NCBI RefSeq assembly: GCF_025567195.1
Contig: NZ_JAOQJF010000005.1
Coordinates: 83,685-147,684, forward strand
Direction: 5' to 3'
Length of the DNA: 64,000 bases
Source: Alitiscatomonas aceti
GTDB taxonomy: Bacteria > Bacillota > Clostridia > Lachnospirales > Lachnospiraceae
Below, in pieces: positions 1 through 8,799 of the stretch (position 1 is its first letter; every line of letters begins with the position of its first letter). The notes under the pieces were generated by a model. The model saw only the letters and a program-made list of their open reading frames with translations, did no database searches and had not been told where the DNA came from. The position numbers and the translations under genes are program-made.

Positions 1-1145
1 CCGTCAAAGCAGTAGCACTCGGTCAGTCCCATTTCTCTCATGCCGGTGAAGTATACCTTATCCCCGCACAGGCTTAAGGTATGGAGGCTTCCCTGACGGT
101 CAATAAGTGTCTCCAGATTGCCGTTGGCATCAAATCTTCTGAGAGCCGTGTTCTTTCTTAATGTAGTCAGGAAATAAATGTATTTGTCATCGTGTACAAT
201 GGCCGGGCCGTCGGCAAATTTGCAGTCGCAGCAGATGCTGTTGTGGATACTGTCATCGTAATCGGAAAGCAGCTCCACCTTGCCGTTCTCCACTGTATAC
301 AGCTTGTCGTTTTCATTGAAGCCGTACTCCTTCATATAAGAAGCGAAGAAGGTCACCTTGCCGTTTAAGATGCAGGCATAGTCGATGCTCATATCTCCCT
401 GCTCCACCAGAGTCTCCACCTTGTCCTCGGAGATGGTATACATCTTAAGGCCCTCGTATACATCCTTCTTATCTGTATAATGGCTGGAAATGAAAAGGAC
501 CTTGTTTCCTTCCTCAGTCCAGAAGCCCTCCACATTGTCATACTCCGGGCTTACGATCTTTGCATCGCCGGTCTCCATATCATACACAGCCAGACGGGTC
601 CTCTTCTTATTTACGATCCCCTGTCCGTTGGCCCAGAACGGAAGCTCATCAAAGACCTCATAATCCTTTTCGTCCTTCCATGCCTTCAGGGCCTCTTCCT
701 TCTCTTCCCCTTCCATATGGGCAAAATCCGGTTTGTTGTAGTCATACTTTACTCCCAGGACCAGCTTCGTCCCGGCCAGCTGCATTTTTGTCACCTTATA
801 CGGAACCGCAAAGGCAAACTGGGCCTCTCCGCCGTAAATACTGATCTTATAAAAGCAGGTCCAGTCCTCTCCGTCCTTTACCTTTTTCGCATACTCCTTC
901 TCTCTGTCAGAGGTGAAAAGAAGCGTTTCATTATCCAGCCAGATAAAAGTGCGTTCCTTTTTCCCACTGGTGAGCTTTCTCGTTTTTTTGCTCTCTGTGT
1001 CATGGATCCAGAGGCAGGAATCGTATGTATTATCCTTTTCGTTGGCATTTACTACCGCAATGGCAGCATGCTTTCCGTCGGGAGAAGCGGTGATCCCTGT
1101 GGGGTAATTGTAGAACGTAAAGTCATTGATTCCGATCTTTTTCAT
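1..1145 (-). CDS. S9-family peptidase (prolyl oligopeptidase / acylaminoacyl-peptidase type), 3' end off the window
   Basis: About 381 codons are visible, running off the left edge with no stop. The protein starts MKKIGINDFTFYNYPTG and continues as WD/propeller-like repeats (SPDGKHAAIAV, FIWLDNETLLFTS, EEGNKVLFISS), which is the N-terminal beta-propeller of S9 peptidases. The catalytic alpha/beta-hydrolase domain would lie beyond the edge. Family role (known): cytoplasmic cleavage of short peptides. The start is the ATG preceded by GAAGGAGA at good spacing. No signal peptide is seen. It lies downstream of the peptide-import operon on the same strand, separated by a terminator, so a role in degrading imported peptides is plausible inference. 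The family call rests on the propeller only. Confidence 0.8.
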   Translation of the reverse strand, partial: MKKIGINDFTFYNYPTGITASPDGKHAAIAVVNANEKDNTYDSCLWIHDTESKKTRKLTSGKKERTFIWLDNETLLFTSDREKEYAKKVKDGEDWTCFYKISIYGGEAQFAFAVPYKVTKMQLAGTKLVLGVKYDYNKPDFAHMEGEEKEEALKAWKDEKDYEVFDELPFWANGQGIVNKKRTRLAVYDMETGDAKIVSPEYDNVEGFWTEEGNKVLFISSHYTDKKDVYEGLKMYTISEDKVETLVEQGDMSIDYACILNGKVTFFASYMKEYGFNENDKLYTVENGKVELLSDYDDSIHNSICCDCKFADGPAIVHDDKYIYFLTTLRKNTALRRFDANGNLETLIDRQGSLHTLSLCGDKVYFTGMREMGLTECYCFD

Positions 1146-1246
1146 GTTCTGGTCTCCTTCTTTAAATGATTTTACTGTTTCCGGTTCAACGCAATAAAGC
1201 AGCCTGGCATAAAAACAGCCATCTGGCCGTTTCTGCCTGTGTGGAC

Positions 1247-1285
1247 AGGAAACAAGCCCTCTGCATTATACCATGCCGAGGGCTT
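1247..1285 (-). terminator. Intrinsic terminator of the opp operon
   Basis: On the minus strand AAGCCCTC pairs with GAGGGCTT, with an inner GCAT/ATGC extension and a short loop. The T-tract after it is weak (GTTTCC). It lies just after the last opp gene and before the S9 peptidase. Confidence 0.55.
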
Positions 1286-1292
1286 CCTTTCA

Positions 1293-2246
1293 CTATTTTT
1301 CCGTCAGATGGCATGCAACAAAGTGATCTTTCTCGATCTCCACCAGCTTGGGCTCCTCGGTCCGGCAACGGTCTGTGGCATACGGACAGCGGACAGCAAA
1401 CCGGCAGCCCGGCTTCGGGTTGATGGGGGAGGAGATCTCACCCTTTAACATAACTCTCTGTCTCTTCTTCCTGAGACTGGGCACCGGGATCGCAGACAGC
1501 AGGGCCTTGGTATATGGATGGACCGGATTATCGAATAAGGTCACAGACGGAGCCTTCTCGATCAGCTGCCCCAGGTACATAACAGCGATATCATTGGCAA
1601 AATGGTTTACGACCGAAAGGTCATGGGTAATAAAGATATAGGTCAGTCCCATCTGCTCCTGAAGATCCTGCATCAGATTCAGGATCTGGGCCTGGATGGA
1701 AACGTCCAGGGCAGACACAGGCTCGTCACAGATGATCAGCTTGGGCTCCATGGCCAGGGCGCGGGCGATGCCGATACGCTGACGGCGGCCGCCATCCAGC
1801 TCATGAGGGTAGGTGTTGATCAGACGGTCTGCCAGTCCAACGACCTCCATCAGCTCATGAACGCGCTCTGCCCTCTTTTTGGCATCCGGGATCAGCTTCT
1901 GGAGCTTTAAGGGCTCTCCGATGATCTCACTGACAGTTTTACGGGGATCCAGGGACGCATAGGGGTCCTGGAAGATCAGCTGCATCTCCCGCCTTAAAAG
2001 GCGCATCTGCTCTTTGTTTTTCTTTGTTATATCCTCGCCGTTGAAGATCACCTCGCCGGCGGTGGGCTCGATCAGACGGAGGATCGCACGGCCAGTGGTG
2101 GATTTTCCACAGCCGGACTCTCCTACGATTCCCAGGGTCTTTCCGCGTTCCAGTGTGAAGCTGACGTCGTCAACCGCATGAAGGGTTCCCTTGGGAGTAT
2201 TAAAATATTTCTTTAAGTGTTTTACTTCCAGGATCGTGTCGGACAT
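1293..2246 (-). CDS. oppF: Oligopeptide/dipeptide ABC transporter ATP-binding subunit OppF
   Basis: Second ATPase of a peptide importer (317 aa). Walker A is GESGCGKST (about 42-50) and Walker B LIICDEP (about 170-176). The C-terminal OppD/F extension carries Cys residues (GCRFAVRCPYA). The ABC signature reads LDGGRRQ in place of LSGGQ-type, a variant also found in other clostridial OppF proteins as far as I recall. The ATG overlaps the preceding stop as TGATG, so translation is probably coupled; a GTG one codon earlier is possible. Last gene of the A-B-C-D-F operon. Opp versus Dpp naming, and substrate, cannot be settled from sequence. Confidence 0.92.
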   Translation of the reverse strand: MSDTILEVKHLKKYFNTPKGTLHAVDDVSFTLERGKTLGIVGESGCGKSTTGRAILRLIEPTAGEVIFNGEDITKKNKEQMRLLRREMQLIFQDPYASLDPRKTVSEIIGEPLKLQKLIPDAKKRAERVHELMEVVGLADRLINTYPHELDGGRRQRIGIARALAMEPKLIICDEPVSALDVSIQAQILNLMQDLQEQMGLTYIFITHDLSVVNHFANDIAVMYLGQLIEKAPSVTLFDNPVHPYTKALLSAIPVPSLRKKRQRVMLKGEISSPINPKPGCRFAVRCPYATDRCRTEEPKLVEIEKDHFVACHLTEK

Positions 2247-3253
2247 CACTGCACACTCCTTTCAATCTTAAATCCAGGCTCGTCGTATCTGGAGCAGCGT
2301 ACATAGTGGGTATCGCTGACCCATTTCATCTCCGGACGGGCTTTTGTACATGCCTCTGTGCAGTATTTGCAGCGGGGGGCAAAGCAGCAGCCCTTGGGAA
2401 GATCTGTGGGGTCTGGCATCAGACCCGGGATCGGCTGGAGACGGTGGCGTCTCTCTTCGATGTTGGGAAGGGAGCCGAACAGTCCCTCTGTATACGGATG
2501 GAGCGTGCGTTCAAATACGTCCTCCAGGGTTCCGTGCTCAACGATCTGACCGGCATATACTACGGATACCTCATCGCATACCTCTGCGATGATCCCCAGG
2601 TCGTGGGTGATCATGATCATGGCGGAGCCGAACTTCTCTCTCAGCTCCTTCATGGTCTCCAGTACCTGGGCCTGGATGGTCACATCCAGAGCCGTGGTAG
2701 GCTCGTCGGCGATCAGAAGCTTCGGGTTGCAGGCCAGGGCCATGGCGATGACCACACGCTGCTTCATTCCGCCGGAGAACTGGTGGGGGTACTCGCCGTA
2801 ACGCTCTTTGGGGATCCCTACCACCTCTAACATCTGGCCAGCCTTGTCGGCGGCCTCTTTTTCACTGATATTTTCATGGAGCCCGATTACCTCGGCGATC
2901 TGCTCGCCGACTGTAAGCACCGGGTTTAAGGATGTCATGGGATCCTGGAAGATCATAGATACCAGGTTTCCGCGGATGGACTCCAGATCCTTCTGGGGAA
3001 GATTTAAAATATCCTTTCCATCCAGAGTGATGGAGCCGTTTTTGATGACTCCCGGCGGGTCCGGAACCAGGCGCAGGATGGAAAGGGCCGTGGTGGTCTT
3101 TCCGGAGCCTGTCTCTCCTACCAGTCCCAGGGTCTTGCCGTATTCCAGCTGGATATCCAGACCGTTTACGGCCTCAACGGTTCCGTCGTCGGTTTCATAA
3201 TGGATCACAAGATCCTTAATATCAAGAATCAGGTCTTTTTTATTTTCTGCCAC
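2246..3253 (-). CDS. oppD: Oligopeptide/dipeptide ABC transporter ATP-binding subunit OppD
   Basis: First ATPase of the peptide importer (335 aa). Walker A GETGSGKTT, signature FSGGMKQR, Walker B LLIADEPTTALD, and the C-terminal Cys-rich extension (CCFAPRCKYC) that binds an Fe-S cluster in some homologues. It starts at GTG with GGGAGG nine bases upstream. OppD and OppF form the heterodimeric nucleotide-binding pair energising import through OppB/OppC. It is 15 bp downstream of oppC. Confidence 0.93.
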   Translation of the reverse strand: MAENKKDLILDIKDLVIHYETDDGTVEAVNGLDIQLEYGKTLGLVGETGSGKTTTALSILRLVPDPPGVIKNGSITLDGKDILNLPQKDLESIRGNLVSMIFQDPMTSLNPVLTVGEQIAEVIGLHENISEKEAADKAGQMLEVVGIPKERYGEYPHQFSGGMKQRVVIAMALACNPKLLIADEPTTALDVTIQAQVLETMKELREKFGSAMIMITHDLGIIAEVCDEVSVVYAGQIVEHGTLEDVFERTLHPYTEGLFGSLPNIEERRHRLQPIPGLMPDPTDLPKGCCFAPRCKYCTEACTKARPEMKWVSDTHYVRCSRYDEPGFKIERSVQ

Positions 3254-3268
3254 TGTTCCTGTCCTCCC

Positions 3269-4165
3269 TTATTTCTTTAACTTCGGATCCAGTGCATCAC
3301 GCAGTCCGTCGCCTAAAAGGTTCAGGGACAGGATCGTGATGATGATCGCGATACCCGGGAAAATCGTCAGATGCGGCGCATTTCTCAGATATGCGCGGCC
3401 GCCGGAAAGCATTGCGCCCCACTCCGGCGTGGGCGCCTTTACGCCCAGTCCCAGGAAGCTTAATCCGGAAGTGGAAAGGATCGCGGACGCTACCTTTAAG
3501 GATACCTGTACGATGATGGGTGCCATACAGTTGGGGATAATATGTGAGAGGATGATCTCAAAGTTATTGGCCCCGATACATTTTGCCGCCTCCACGAACT
3601 CCTGGTCCTTTACGGTAAGGACGGAGGCACGGACGATCCGCGCGTAGCCGGGAAGGGACGATATTGCGATGGCCAGCATCAGGTTGATGATACTGGGTCC
3701 CAGAGCGGATACAATGGTAATGGAAAGCAGAAGGCTGGGTACTGCCAGCAGGATATCCATAAAACGCATGATCACGTTGTCGATGGTGCCGCCGTAGAAA
3801 CCGGCCGCTGCGCCAAGGCTTCCGCCCAGGACCAGGGAAATGGACACTGCCACAACGCCTACGCTTAAGGATACTCTGGAGCCGTGTACCAGACGGGCCA
3901 GGATATCACGTCCGAATTCGTCGGTTCCCAGCCAGTGCTCTGCGCTGGGGCCCTGGAGACGGATCTGGGTATTCTGCTTGATAACAACTGTATCATAGTC
4001 AAACAGCACGTCTGCAAAAATCGAGATCAGGACCAGGAAGACCACTACTGTAAGTCCGATCATGGCCATTCTGTTCTTTTTTAAACGCCGCCACGTCTCT
4101 TTAAACTGACCACGCTTCTTGGTGGCCGTGCCAGCCTGTGCGGCGCTGTTGTTCGTCGTTGCCAT
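3269..4165 (-). CDS. oppC: Oligopeptide ABC transporter permease OppC
   Basis: Inner-membrane permease (298 aa). The soluble N-terminus (ATKKRGQFKETWRRLKKNR) is followed by one TM helix, a loop with LGTDEFGRDILARLVHGSR (the conserved OppC/DppC motif), then about five more TM helices. The EAA-type coupling loop is EAAKCIGANNFEIILSHIIP. It partners OppB to form the translocation path. It lies 11 bp after oppB. Confidence 0.93.
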   Translation of the reverse strand: MATTNNSAAQAGTATKKRGQFKETWRRLKKNRMAMIGLTVVVFLVLISIFADVLFDYDTVVIKQNTQIRLQGPSAEHWLGTDEFGRDILARLVHGSRVSLSVGVVAVSISLVLGGSLGAAAGFYGGTIDNVIMRFMDILLAVPSLLLSITIVSALGPSIINLMLAIAISSLPGYARIVRASVLTVKDQEFVEAAKCIGANNFEIILSHIIPNCMAPIIVQVSLKVASAILSTSGLSFLGLGVKAPTPEWGAMLSGGRAYLRNAPHLTIFPGIAIIITILSLNLLGDGLRDALDPKLKK

Positions 4166-4176
4166 ACGCTGCCTCC

Positions 4177-5109
4177 TTATTTCTTCTTATACTGTGCTTT
4201 GATCCTCGGATCGATATACGCATAGAGCAGGTCCACGATCAGGTTGATAACGCTGAACGTGATCGTCAGCATGACGATACATCCAAGAACCATGGGGGCG
4301 TCCTTACTCTTAATGGAGTCTACCACCAGACGGCCAACTCCCGGCCATGCGAATACCGTCTCTGTCAGCGTTGCACCGCCTAAAAGAGAACCAAACTGAA
4401 GGCCGATAACGGTAACAACGGGGATCAGGGCATTCTTTAAGGCATGCTTCCGGATCACAGTCTTTTCCGGAACACCTTTTGCCCTGGCTGTACGGATATA
4501 GTCCTGACGGATAACCTCCAGCATGGAGGAACGGGTCATACGGCAGATAAGGGCCGCATCGCCGGTTCCCAGGGTAATGGCAGGCATGATATAACTCTTC
4601 CATCCGCTCATACCGCCCGAGGGAAGGATCCCCAGATTCAGCGAGAACACGATGATGAGCATTAAGCCCAGCCAGAAGTTCGGCGTCGCCACACCTAAAA
4701 GGGCTGCGACCATTCCCACGTTATCCACAGCGCTGTACTGCCTGGTGGCGCTGATGATACCGATGGGAAGAGCGATGGCTACGGCCACCAGGATAGACCA
4801 GAAGGCCAGCTTCGCTGTATTGGGGAAAGAAGACATGATGGTCGTAAATACGGGACGCTTTGTGGAATAGGATACGCCCATGTCGCCATGGAGAAGGTTC
4901 CACATATATTTTCCGTACTGGACGATCACGGGCTTATCAAGGCCCAGGTCTTTTCTGACTGCTTCGATGGTCTGGGCATCTGCGCCCTCTCCTGCGATGA
5001 TCGCAGCGGTATCGCCTGGTGACAGGCTTAAAATGAAGTAAACCATAAAGGTAACACCTATGAGAACCGGGATAAGCATTACCAGACGTTTCAGTATGTA
5101 CCTGCTCAT
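4177..5109 (-). CDS. oppB: Oligopeptide ABC transporter permease OppB
   Basis: Permease of 310 aa with the typical OppB start MSRYILKRLVMLIPVLIGVT (TM1), a periplasmic loop with DLGLDKP and GDMGVSYSTKRPV, and further TM helices. The EAA-type loop is RTARAKGVPEKTVIRKHALKN written in two parts, ending in ALIPVVT. The RBS is GGAAGGTATAA. A strong hairpin in the 117-bp gap after oppA probably lowers expression of the permease/ATPase genes relative to the binding protein. Confidence 0.93.
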   Translation of the reverse strand: MSRYILKRLVMLIPVLIGVTFMVYFILSLSPGDTAAIIAGEGADAQTIEAVRKDLGLDKPVIVQYGKYMWNLLHGDMGVSYSTKRPVFTTIMSSFPNTAKLAFWSILVAVAIALPIGIISATRQYSAVDNVGMVAALLGVATPNFWLGLMLIIVFSLNLGILPSGGMSGWKSYIMPAITLGTGDAALICRMTRSSMLEVIRQDYIRTARAKGVPEKTVIRKHALKNALIPVVTVIGLQFGSLLGGATLTETVFAWPGVGRLVVDSIKSKDAPMVLGCIVMLTITFSVINLIVDLLYAYIDPRIKAQYKKK

Positions 5110-5165
5110 TTATACCTTCCATTCCGCCGCTAAACGGCTTTTTTCTGATAATTATGTCTTTTTTA

Positions 5166-5194
5166 ATGGGGGCAGGTCCAGGACCCGCTCCCCA
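5166..5194 (-). terminator. Intercistronic hairpin between oppA and oppB (leaky terminator or mRNA-stabilising stem)
   Basis: Minus strand reads ATGGGG..GGTCC-T-GGACC..CCCCCAT followed by TAAAAAAG. Such a stem after a binding-protein gene commonly stabilises the oppA message or partly terminates. No separate promoter is evident for oppB. Confidence 0.5.
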
Positions 5195-5226
5195 TCTCAG
5201 TTTTTATTCAATTTTTGAAAAAGCGA

Positions 5227-6831
5227 TTACTTTGCGTAATGGCAGTTGCCCAGATAGTGGCTTGCGCCCTTGTGGAGCTTGAAGCCCTGTAAGTCTGCGC
5301 GGACGCCTACGTTGTCGTTCTTATAGTAGAATGGGCACCACGGAGACAGATCGTGAAGGTAGATCTGAAGCTCTTTATAGTATTCCATACGCTTTTCGTT
5401 ATCATTCTCCTGGGCCGCTTTCATAATCAGTTCATCCACAGTAGCATCCGTCATGAACGCACGGTTTCCGGTGGCTCCATGATTGGAAGAATGGAATAAC
5501 TGGTACGTACTTCCGTCAGCATCGAACGTGCCGTTGGACCATCCAAGGATGAACATTTCGTGCTCGCCTGCATTTAATGCATCCAGGAATGCGCCCCATT
5601 CCATTGTGGAGATATCTACAGTGATGCCGATCTCAGCCAGCTGCGCCTGTACCATCTGTGCGGAACGGGTACGAACGTCTCCGTTTACCCAGAGCTGGCA
5701 GGAGAAGCCGTCGGGATATCCAGCCTCAGCCATAAGCTCTTTTGCCTTTTCCGGATCGTAGGGATAAGCCTCTACCTCGTCGGTCCAGCCAGGGATCGTA
5801 TTATTGATATAGCTGTTGGCAACGGTTCCGCGGCCTTCTACGATGGTATCCACTAATGCCTGCTTGTCGATTGCGTAGTTGATGGCCTGACGGACTTTCT
5901 GATCCTTAAAGTGCTCTTTTGTCACATTCATGCCCAGATACTCGATGGAAGAGGACGGCTGGGATAAAAGCTTCACATCGGAATTTGCCTCGATGTTGGA
6001 GCAGTCAGTAGGGTCCACGTTCCATACCAGATCAACCTCACCAGTCTCCAGGGCAATGGCGCGGGCGCTGCCCTCGGGGATCACACGGCAGGTAATGGAT
6101 GTGGTAATTGGCTCCTCCCCCCAGTAATTGGCGTTCTTCTCCAGTGTATAATGATCGTTGGGAACCCATTCCTTTACAGTGAATGGACCGGAACCAACCG
6201 CATTATCTGCATCGCCGTAGGCCTCGCCGGCTGCTGTCACGGCCGCTTCCTGCACGATACTTAAGTTGGAGTTTGCAACGATGGATTTGAACGGAGCATA
6301 AGGTTCTGTTAATTTGATCGTTACCTGGTGCTCGTTGTCCACAACTACTTCTTTCACCTTGGAAGTATTGCTCTTTGTCTTCGGCATATTCTTTGCACGG
6401 TCAAAGGTAAATTTAACGTCGTTGGCTGTCACCGGAGTCCCATCGGACCATACGGCATCTTCTCTCAGCTTGAACACAAAGTCTGTATCATTCACCAGCT
6501 CATAGCTCTCTGCCAGGTCCGGAACCAGCTCTCCCTCGTCGCTGATATCAAGCAGCGTGCTGTATACGTGCTTGATGATCACGGATGTGGTAGTGTCCTG
6601 CTGGCCTGCCGGGTCCAGGGTCACGATATCTGCGCCCATGGCAAAAGTAATATCGGTCTTTCCAACCTCGCCGGAACCGGAAGCTGCCGCATCTCCGCCA
6701 GCTGCTGCGGAGCCGGTGTCTCCTCCGGCTGCTGCGGTCGTTTCATTTCCGCCGCCACCGCCGCATGCCGTAAGGACCATCGTGGCTGCAAGAGCTGCTG
6801 CCGCTGCTCTGACTGCATTTCTTTTTCTCAT
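5227..6831 (-). CDS. oppA: Oligopeptide-binding lipoprotein OppA (SBP family 5)
   Basis: Extracytoplasmic solute-binding lipoprotein (534 aa). The signal peptide has MRKRN then an Ala-rich core and a lipobox LTAC with Cys23 as the acylated residue. A low-complexity Gly/Ala/Thr linker (about 24-55) follows, typical of Gram-positive lipoproteins. The mature part shows SBP_bac_5 features (DPAGQQDTTTSVIIKHVYS, VWSDGTPVTANDVKFTFDRA). The RBS AAAGGAGGATT precedes the ATG. It has its own strong promoter and is the first gene of the opp operon. Peptide binding is a family inference; nickel or sugar binding occurs in relatives. Confidence 0.93.
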   Translation of the reverse strand: MRKRNAVRAAAAALAATMVLTACGGGGGNETTAAAGGDTGSAAAGGDAAASGSGEVGKTDITFAMGADIVTLDPAGQQDTTTSVIIKHVYSTLLDISDEGELVPDLAESYELVNDTDFVFKLREDAVWSDGTPVTANDVKFTFDRAKNMPKTKSNTSKVKEVVVDNEHQVTIKLTEPYAPFKSIVANSNLSIVQEAAVTAAGEAYGDADNAVGSGPFTVKEWVPNDHYTLEKNANYWGEEPITTSITCRVIPEGSARAIALETGEVDLVWNVDPTDCSNIEANSDVKLLSQPSSSIEYLGMNVTKEHFKDQKVRQAINYAIDKQALVDTIVEGRGTVANSYINNTIPGWTDEVEAYPYDPEKAKELMAEAGYPDGFSCQLWVNGDVRTRSAQMVQAQLAEIGITVDISTMEWGAFLDALNAGEHEMFILGWSNGTFDADGSTYQLFHSSNHGATGNRAFMTDATVDELIMKAAQENDNEKRMEYYKELQIYLHDLSPWCPFYYKNDNVGVRADLQGFKLHKGASHYLGNCHYAK

Positions 6832-6878
6832 AAATGTAATCCTCCTTTTTATAGTAATACCGTTTTCTTATGGCATTA

Positions 6879-6907
6879 ATCATATCAGTATTGCACAATT
6901 TTGTCAA
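6879..6907 (-). promoter_or_regulatory. Sigma-A promoter of oppA
   Basis: TTGACA, 17-bp spacer, TATGAT on the minus strand. Predicted start about 40 bp upstream of the oppA ATG. Confidence 0.85.
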
Positions 6908-7166
6908 TATTTTTATACATATATTGTATTCTTTTGCATGTTTTTCACAATCTCGCGCCTCCTGTATAGTGCATTTACTATACTAAAATGATACTTTTTC
7001 AACAAGTATTGTGTCTTTTGTATATCGCCTCCCCAGGATTTTGGCCATCCTGGCTATACACCGTTTTCCGGTCTGTCCTCTCTCCTGCGGCAGACTCCCT
7101 CTTCCTCCCCAGGTCGGTCCCAAACAGAGATGCTTCATGCCGCAGGACACGCTTTCTTGCAGCACG
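6908..7166 (-). other. oppA upstream region with a second promoter, dyad and 11-codon mini-ORF
   Basis: On the minus strand TTGTTG (7000-7005) and TATAGT (6977-6982) are 17 bp apart. A perfect dyad GTATAGT-N6-ACTATAC (6964-6983) covers the -10. AGGAGG (6958-6963) lies nine bases before a GTG that opens an 11-residue ORF (6913-6948, VKNMQKNTIYV). This could be a regulated second promoter or leader peptide for opp. The rest (about 7006-7166) holds no gene I can support. Confidence 0.35.
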
Positions 7167-7198
7167 AAAACAGCGGGGCCCATCCGGGGCTCCCGCTG
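7167..7198 (-). terminator. Probable terminator after the cysteine desulfidase-like gene
   Basis: CAGCGGG/CCCGCTG stem with a GC-rich inner extension and one bulge, followed on the minus strand by TTTTCG. Confidence 0.45.
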
Positions 7199-7284
7199 TC
7201 TGCCGCATCCATATTCTTTTTACTTACAGGTCCGATCCAGGCGTCCAGGCACCCGGCCCTAGTATCCTCCAGGCACGGTCCCCT

Positions 7285-8568
7285 TTAGCACTCGATCATG
7301 ATACTGATGATCTCTTCATTGGTCTTTTTCATTCCGTCCTTGGCGAGACGGCCCACGTTCTGGATGGTGTTCTCCACACCCTTCTTTACGATGCCGTCGC
7401 CGCCATAGAACTGCTGGCCTTTGACGTACATATTATAGCCTAAGATGGCCGCGTCCACAGACTCTGCGATCTTGGCTGCGCAGGAGGCCTTGGCTCCGTC
7501 ACAGACCATGCCGGAAATAACGGCCAGCGCATTGACCACCGTGTGAATCACGGCATCAAAGTCTCCGCCGTTTAAGTAAGCAATACCGGCTCCCGCACCC
7601 GCGCCTGCACTGACCGCGCCGCAGAAGGCAGAAAGACGGCCGATGGGCGTTTTCTGGTGAATCGTGGTCAGGTTGGAAAGAGCTAGGGCCCGGTACATCT
7701 TTTCCTCACCTGCATTCAGCTCTTTCGCATAGACGATCACCGGAACAGAGGCTGTGATCCCCTGGTTTCCGCTGCCGGAATTGATGATCACCGGCAGCTC
7801 GCAGCCGTTCATTCTGGCATCAGACCCGGCCGCTGCCCAGGCTCTGGCCCTGGTACGGATGTCATCACCGTTCATGGCTAAAAGCACAGATCCGATGTTT
7901 GCGCCGTAATTGCCCTTTAAGCCCTCTTCTGCAATGGCCATGTTGCAGCGGATCTGGGGATCCAGCACATGCTTTAAGTCCTCCACATCCACAGTATTGA
8001 TGAAGTCCCAGATATCTTCCATATTTAATAAGGAACGGTCCGTGAGGCCCTCGTTTGTCTCGCCCTCCACCGGCACCTCCTTTAAGATCTCACCGTTCTT
8101 CTCGATCAGTACGATGTTGGTATGGAAGTTGACGATCCGGACTCTGGACCATGTTTCCCCTTTATATAAGGTAACGACGATCTCAAATGTAAAGCCATTG
8201 TCCACATGTTCCACGGAAATAGGCGTTTTTTCCAGGAACTCCTTCATTTCCGCGATTGCTTCCTTCTCTACGCTGGCGATCACCTCCAGCTCCTTGTCCG
8301 GATCCCCGGCCACGATACCAGCCGCAGCCGCAGCCGGAATGCCCTTTAAATGATTTGTGTTGGGCACGATCACCGATTTCACGTTCTTGATGATGCTTCC
8401 GCTGGCTCCGATCACCACCTTATCCGGCAGTTCTCCCAGCACCTTTCTGGCCACAGCAGCCGCATATGCCAGAGCGATGGGCTCTGTACAGCCCATGGCC
8501 GGTCTTAACTCCTCCTCCAGGATCTTAATGTAGGCATTGTACTTTACATTGGTCTTTTCCATGGTCAT
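7285..8568 (-). CDS. UPF0597/YhaM-type L-cysteine desulfidase-like protein (L-serine dehydratase alpha-like)
   Basis: A 427-aa cytoplasmic protein. It has the three conserved Cys positions expected for the single [4Fe-4S] cluster of cysteine desulfidase/CyuA: GCTEPIALAYAA near the N-terminus, NGCELPVI near the middle, and VCDGAKASCAAKIA near the C-terminus. INSGSGNQGITASVPV is a family hallmark. Known family members convert cysteine to pyruvate, ammonia and sulfide. The gene is divergent from a LysR regulator that probably controls it. Related proteins may act on other amino acids, so the substrate is provisional. Confidence 0.8.
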   Translation of the reverse strand: MTMEKTNVKYNAYIKILEEELRPAMGCTEPIALAYAAAVARKVLGELPDKVVIGASGSIIKNVKSVIVPNTNHLKGIPAAAAAGIVAGDPDKELEVIASVEKEAIAEMKEFLEKTPISVEHVDNGFTFEIVVTLYKGETWSRVRIVNFHTNIVLIEKNGEILKEVPVEGETNEGLTDRSLLNMEDIWDFINTVDVEDLKHVLDPQIRCNMAIAEEGLKGNYGANIGSVLLAMNGDDIRTRARAWAAAGSDARMNGCELPVIINSGSGNQGITASVPVIVYAKELNAGEEKMYRALALSNLTTIHQKTPIGRLSAFCGAVSAGAGAGAGIAYLNGGDFDAVIHTVVNALAVISGMVCDGAKASCAAKIAESVDAAILGYNMYVKGQQFYGGDGIVKKGVENTIQNVGRLAKDGMKKTNEEIISIMIEC

Positions 8569-8659
8569 TCCTGTCCTTTCTTCTTATGGATCCGCTCTCC
8601 CCCGGCGGCAGAAACAAACGGACCCGAACTCCTTCTGGCCCCAGTCTTATAAATCAGCA

Positions 8660-8676
8660 TATCATAAGAAATGATA
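8660..8676. promoter_or_regulatory. LysR-type operator dyad overlapping the desulfidase -10
   Basis: TATCAT-AAGAA-ATGATA is a T-N11-A type dyad. It covers the only good -10 for the minus-strand gene (TATGAT, 8661-8666), whose matching -35 position (TAAATT) is poor. That is what an activator-dependent promoter looks like. Confidence 0.5.
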
Positions 8677-8728
8677 AAAGTAAAATTTAATGTTTTAAAT
8701 ATATTATTAAAATATTTTTATCGTTTAC

Positions 8729-8757
8729 TTGCATTCCCCTTCTCCATCCTGTATGAT
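8729..8757 (+). promoter_or_regulatory. Promoter of the LysR regulator gene
   Basis: TTGCAT, 17-bp spacer, TATGAT, with predicted start near 8764 and the regulator ATG at 8800. It supports that ATG over an upstream in-frame ATG that would lie before the promoter. Confidence 0.7.
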
Positions 8758-8799
8758 AGCCCCAGGAACAAAAAACAAAGATCTGCAAAGGATAACGCC

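Noticed and set aside
480..1169. Long plus-strand open frames opposite the S9 peptidase
   Set aside because: They lack an RBS, give low-complexity translations, and lie antisense to a gene with clear propeller motifs and a good RBS.
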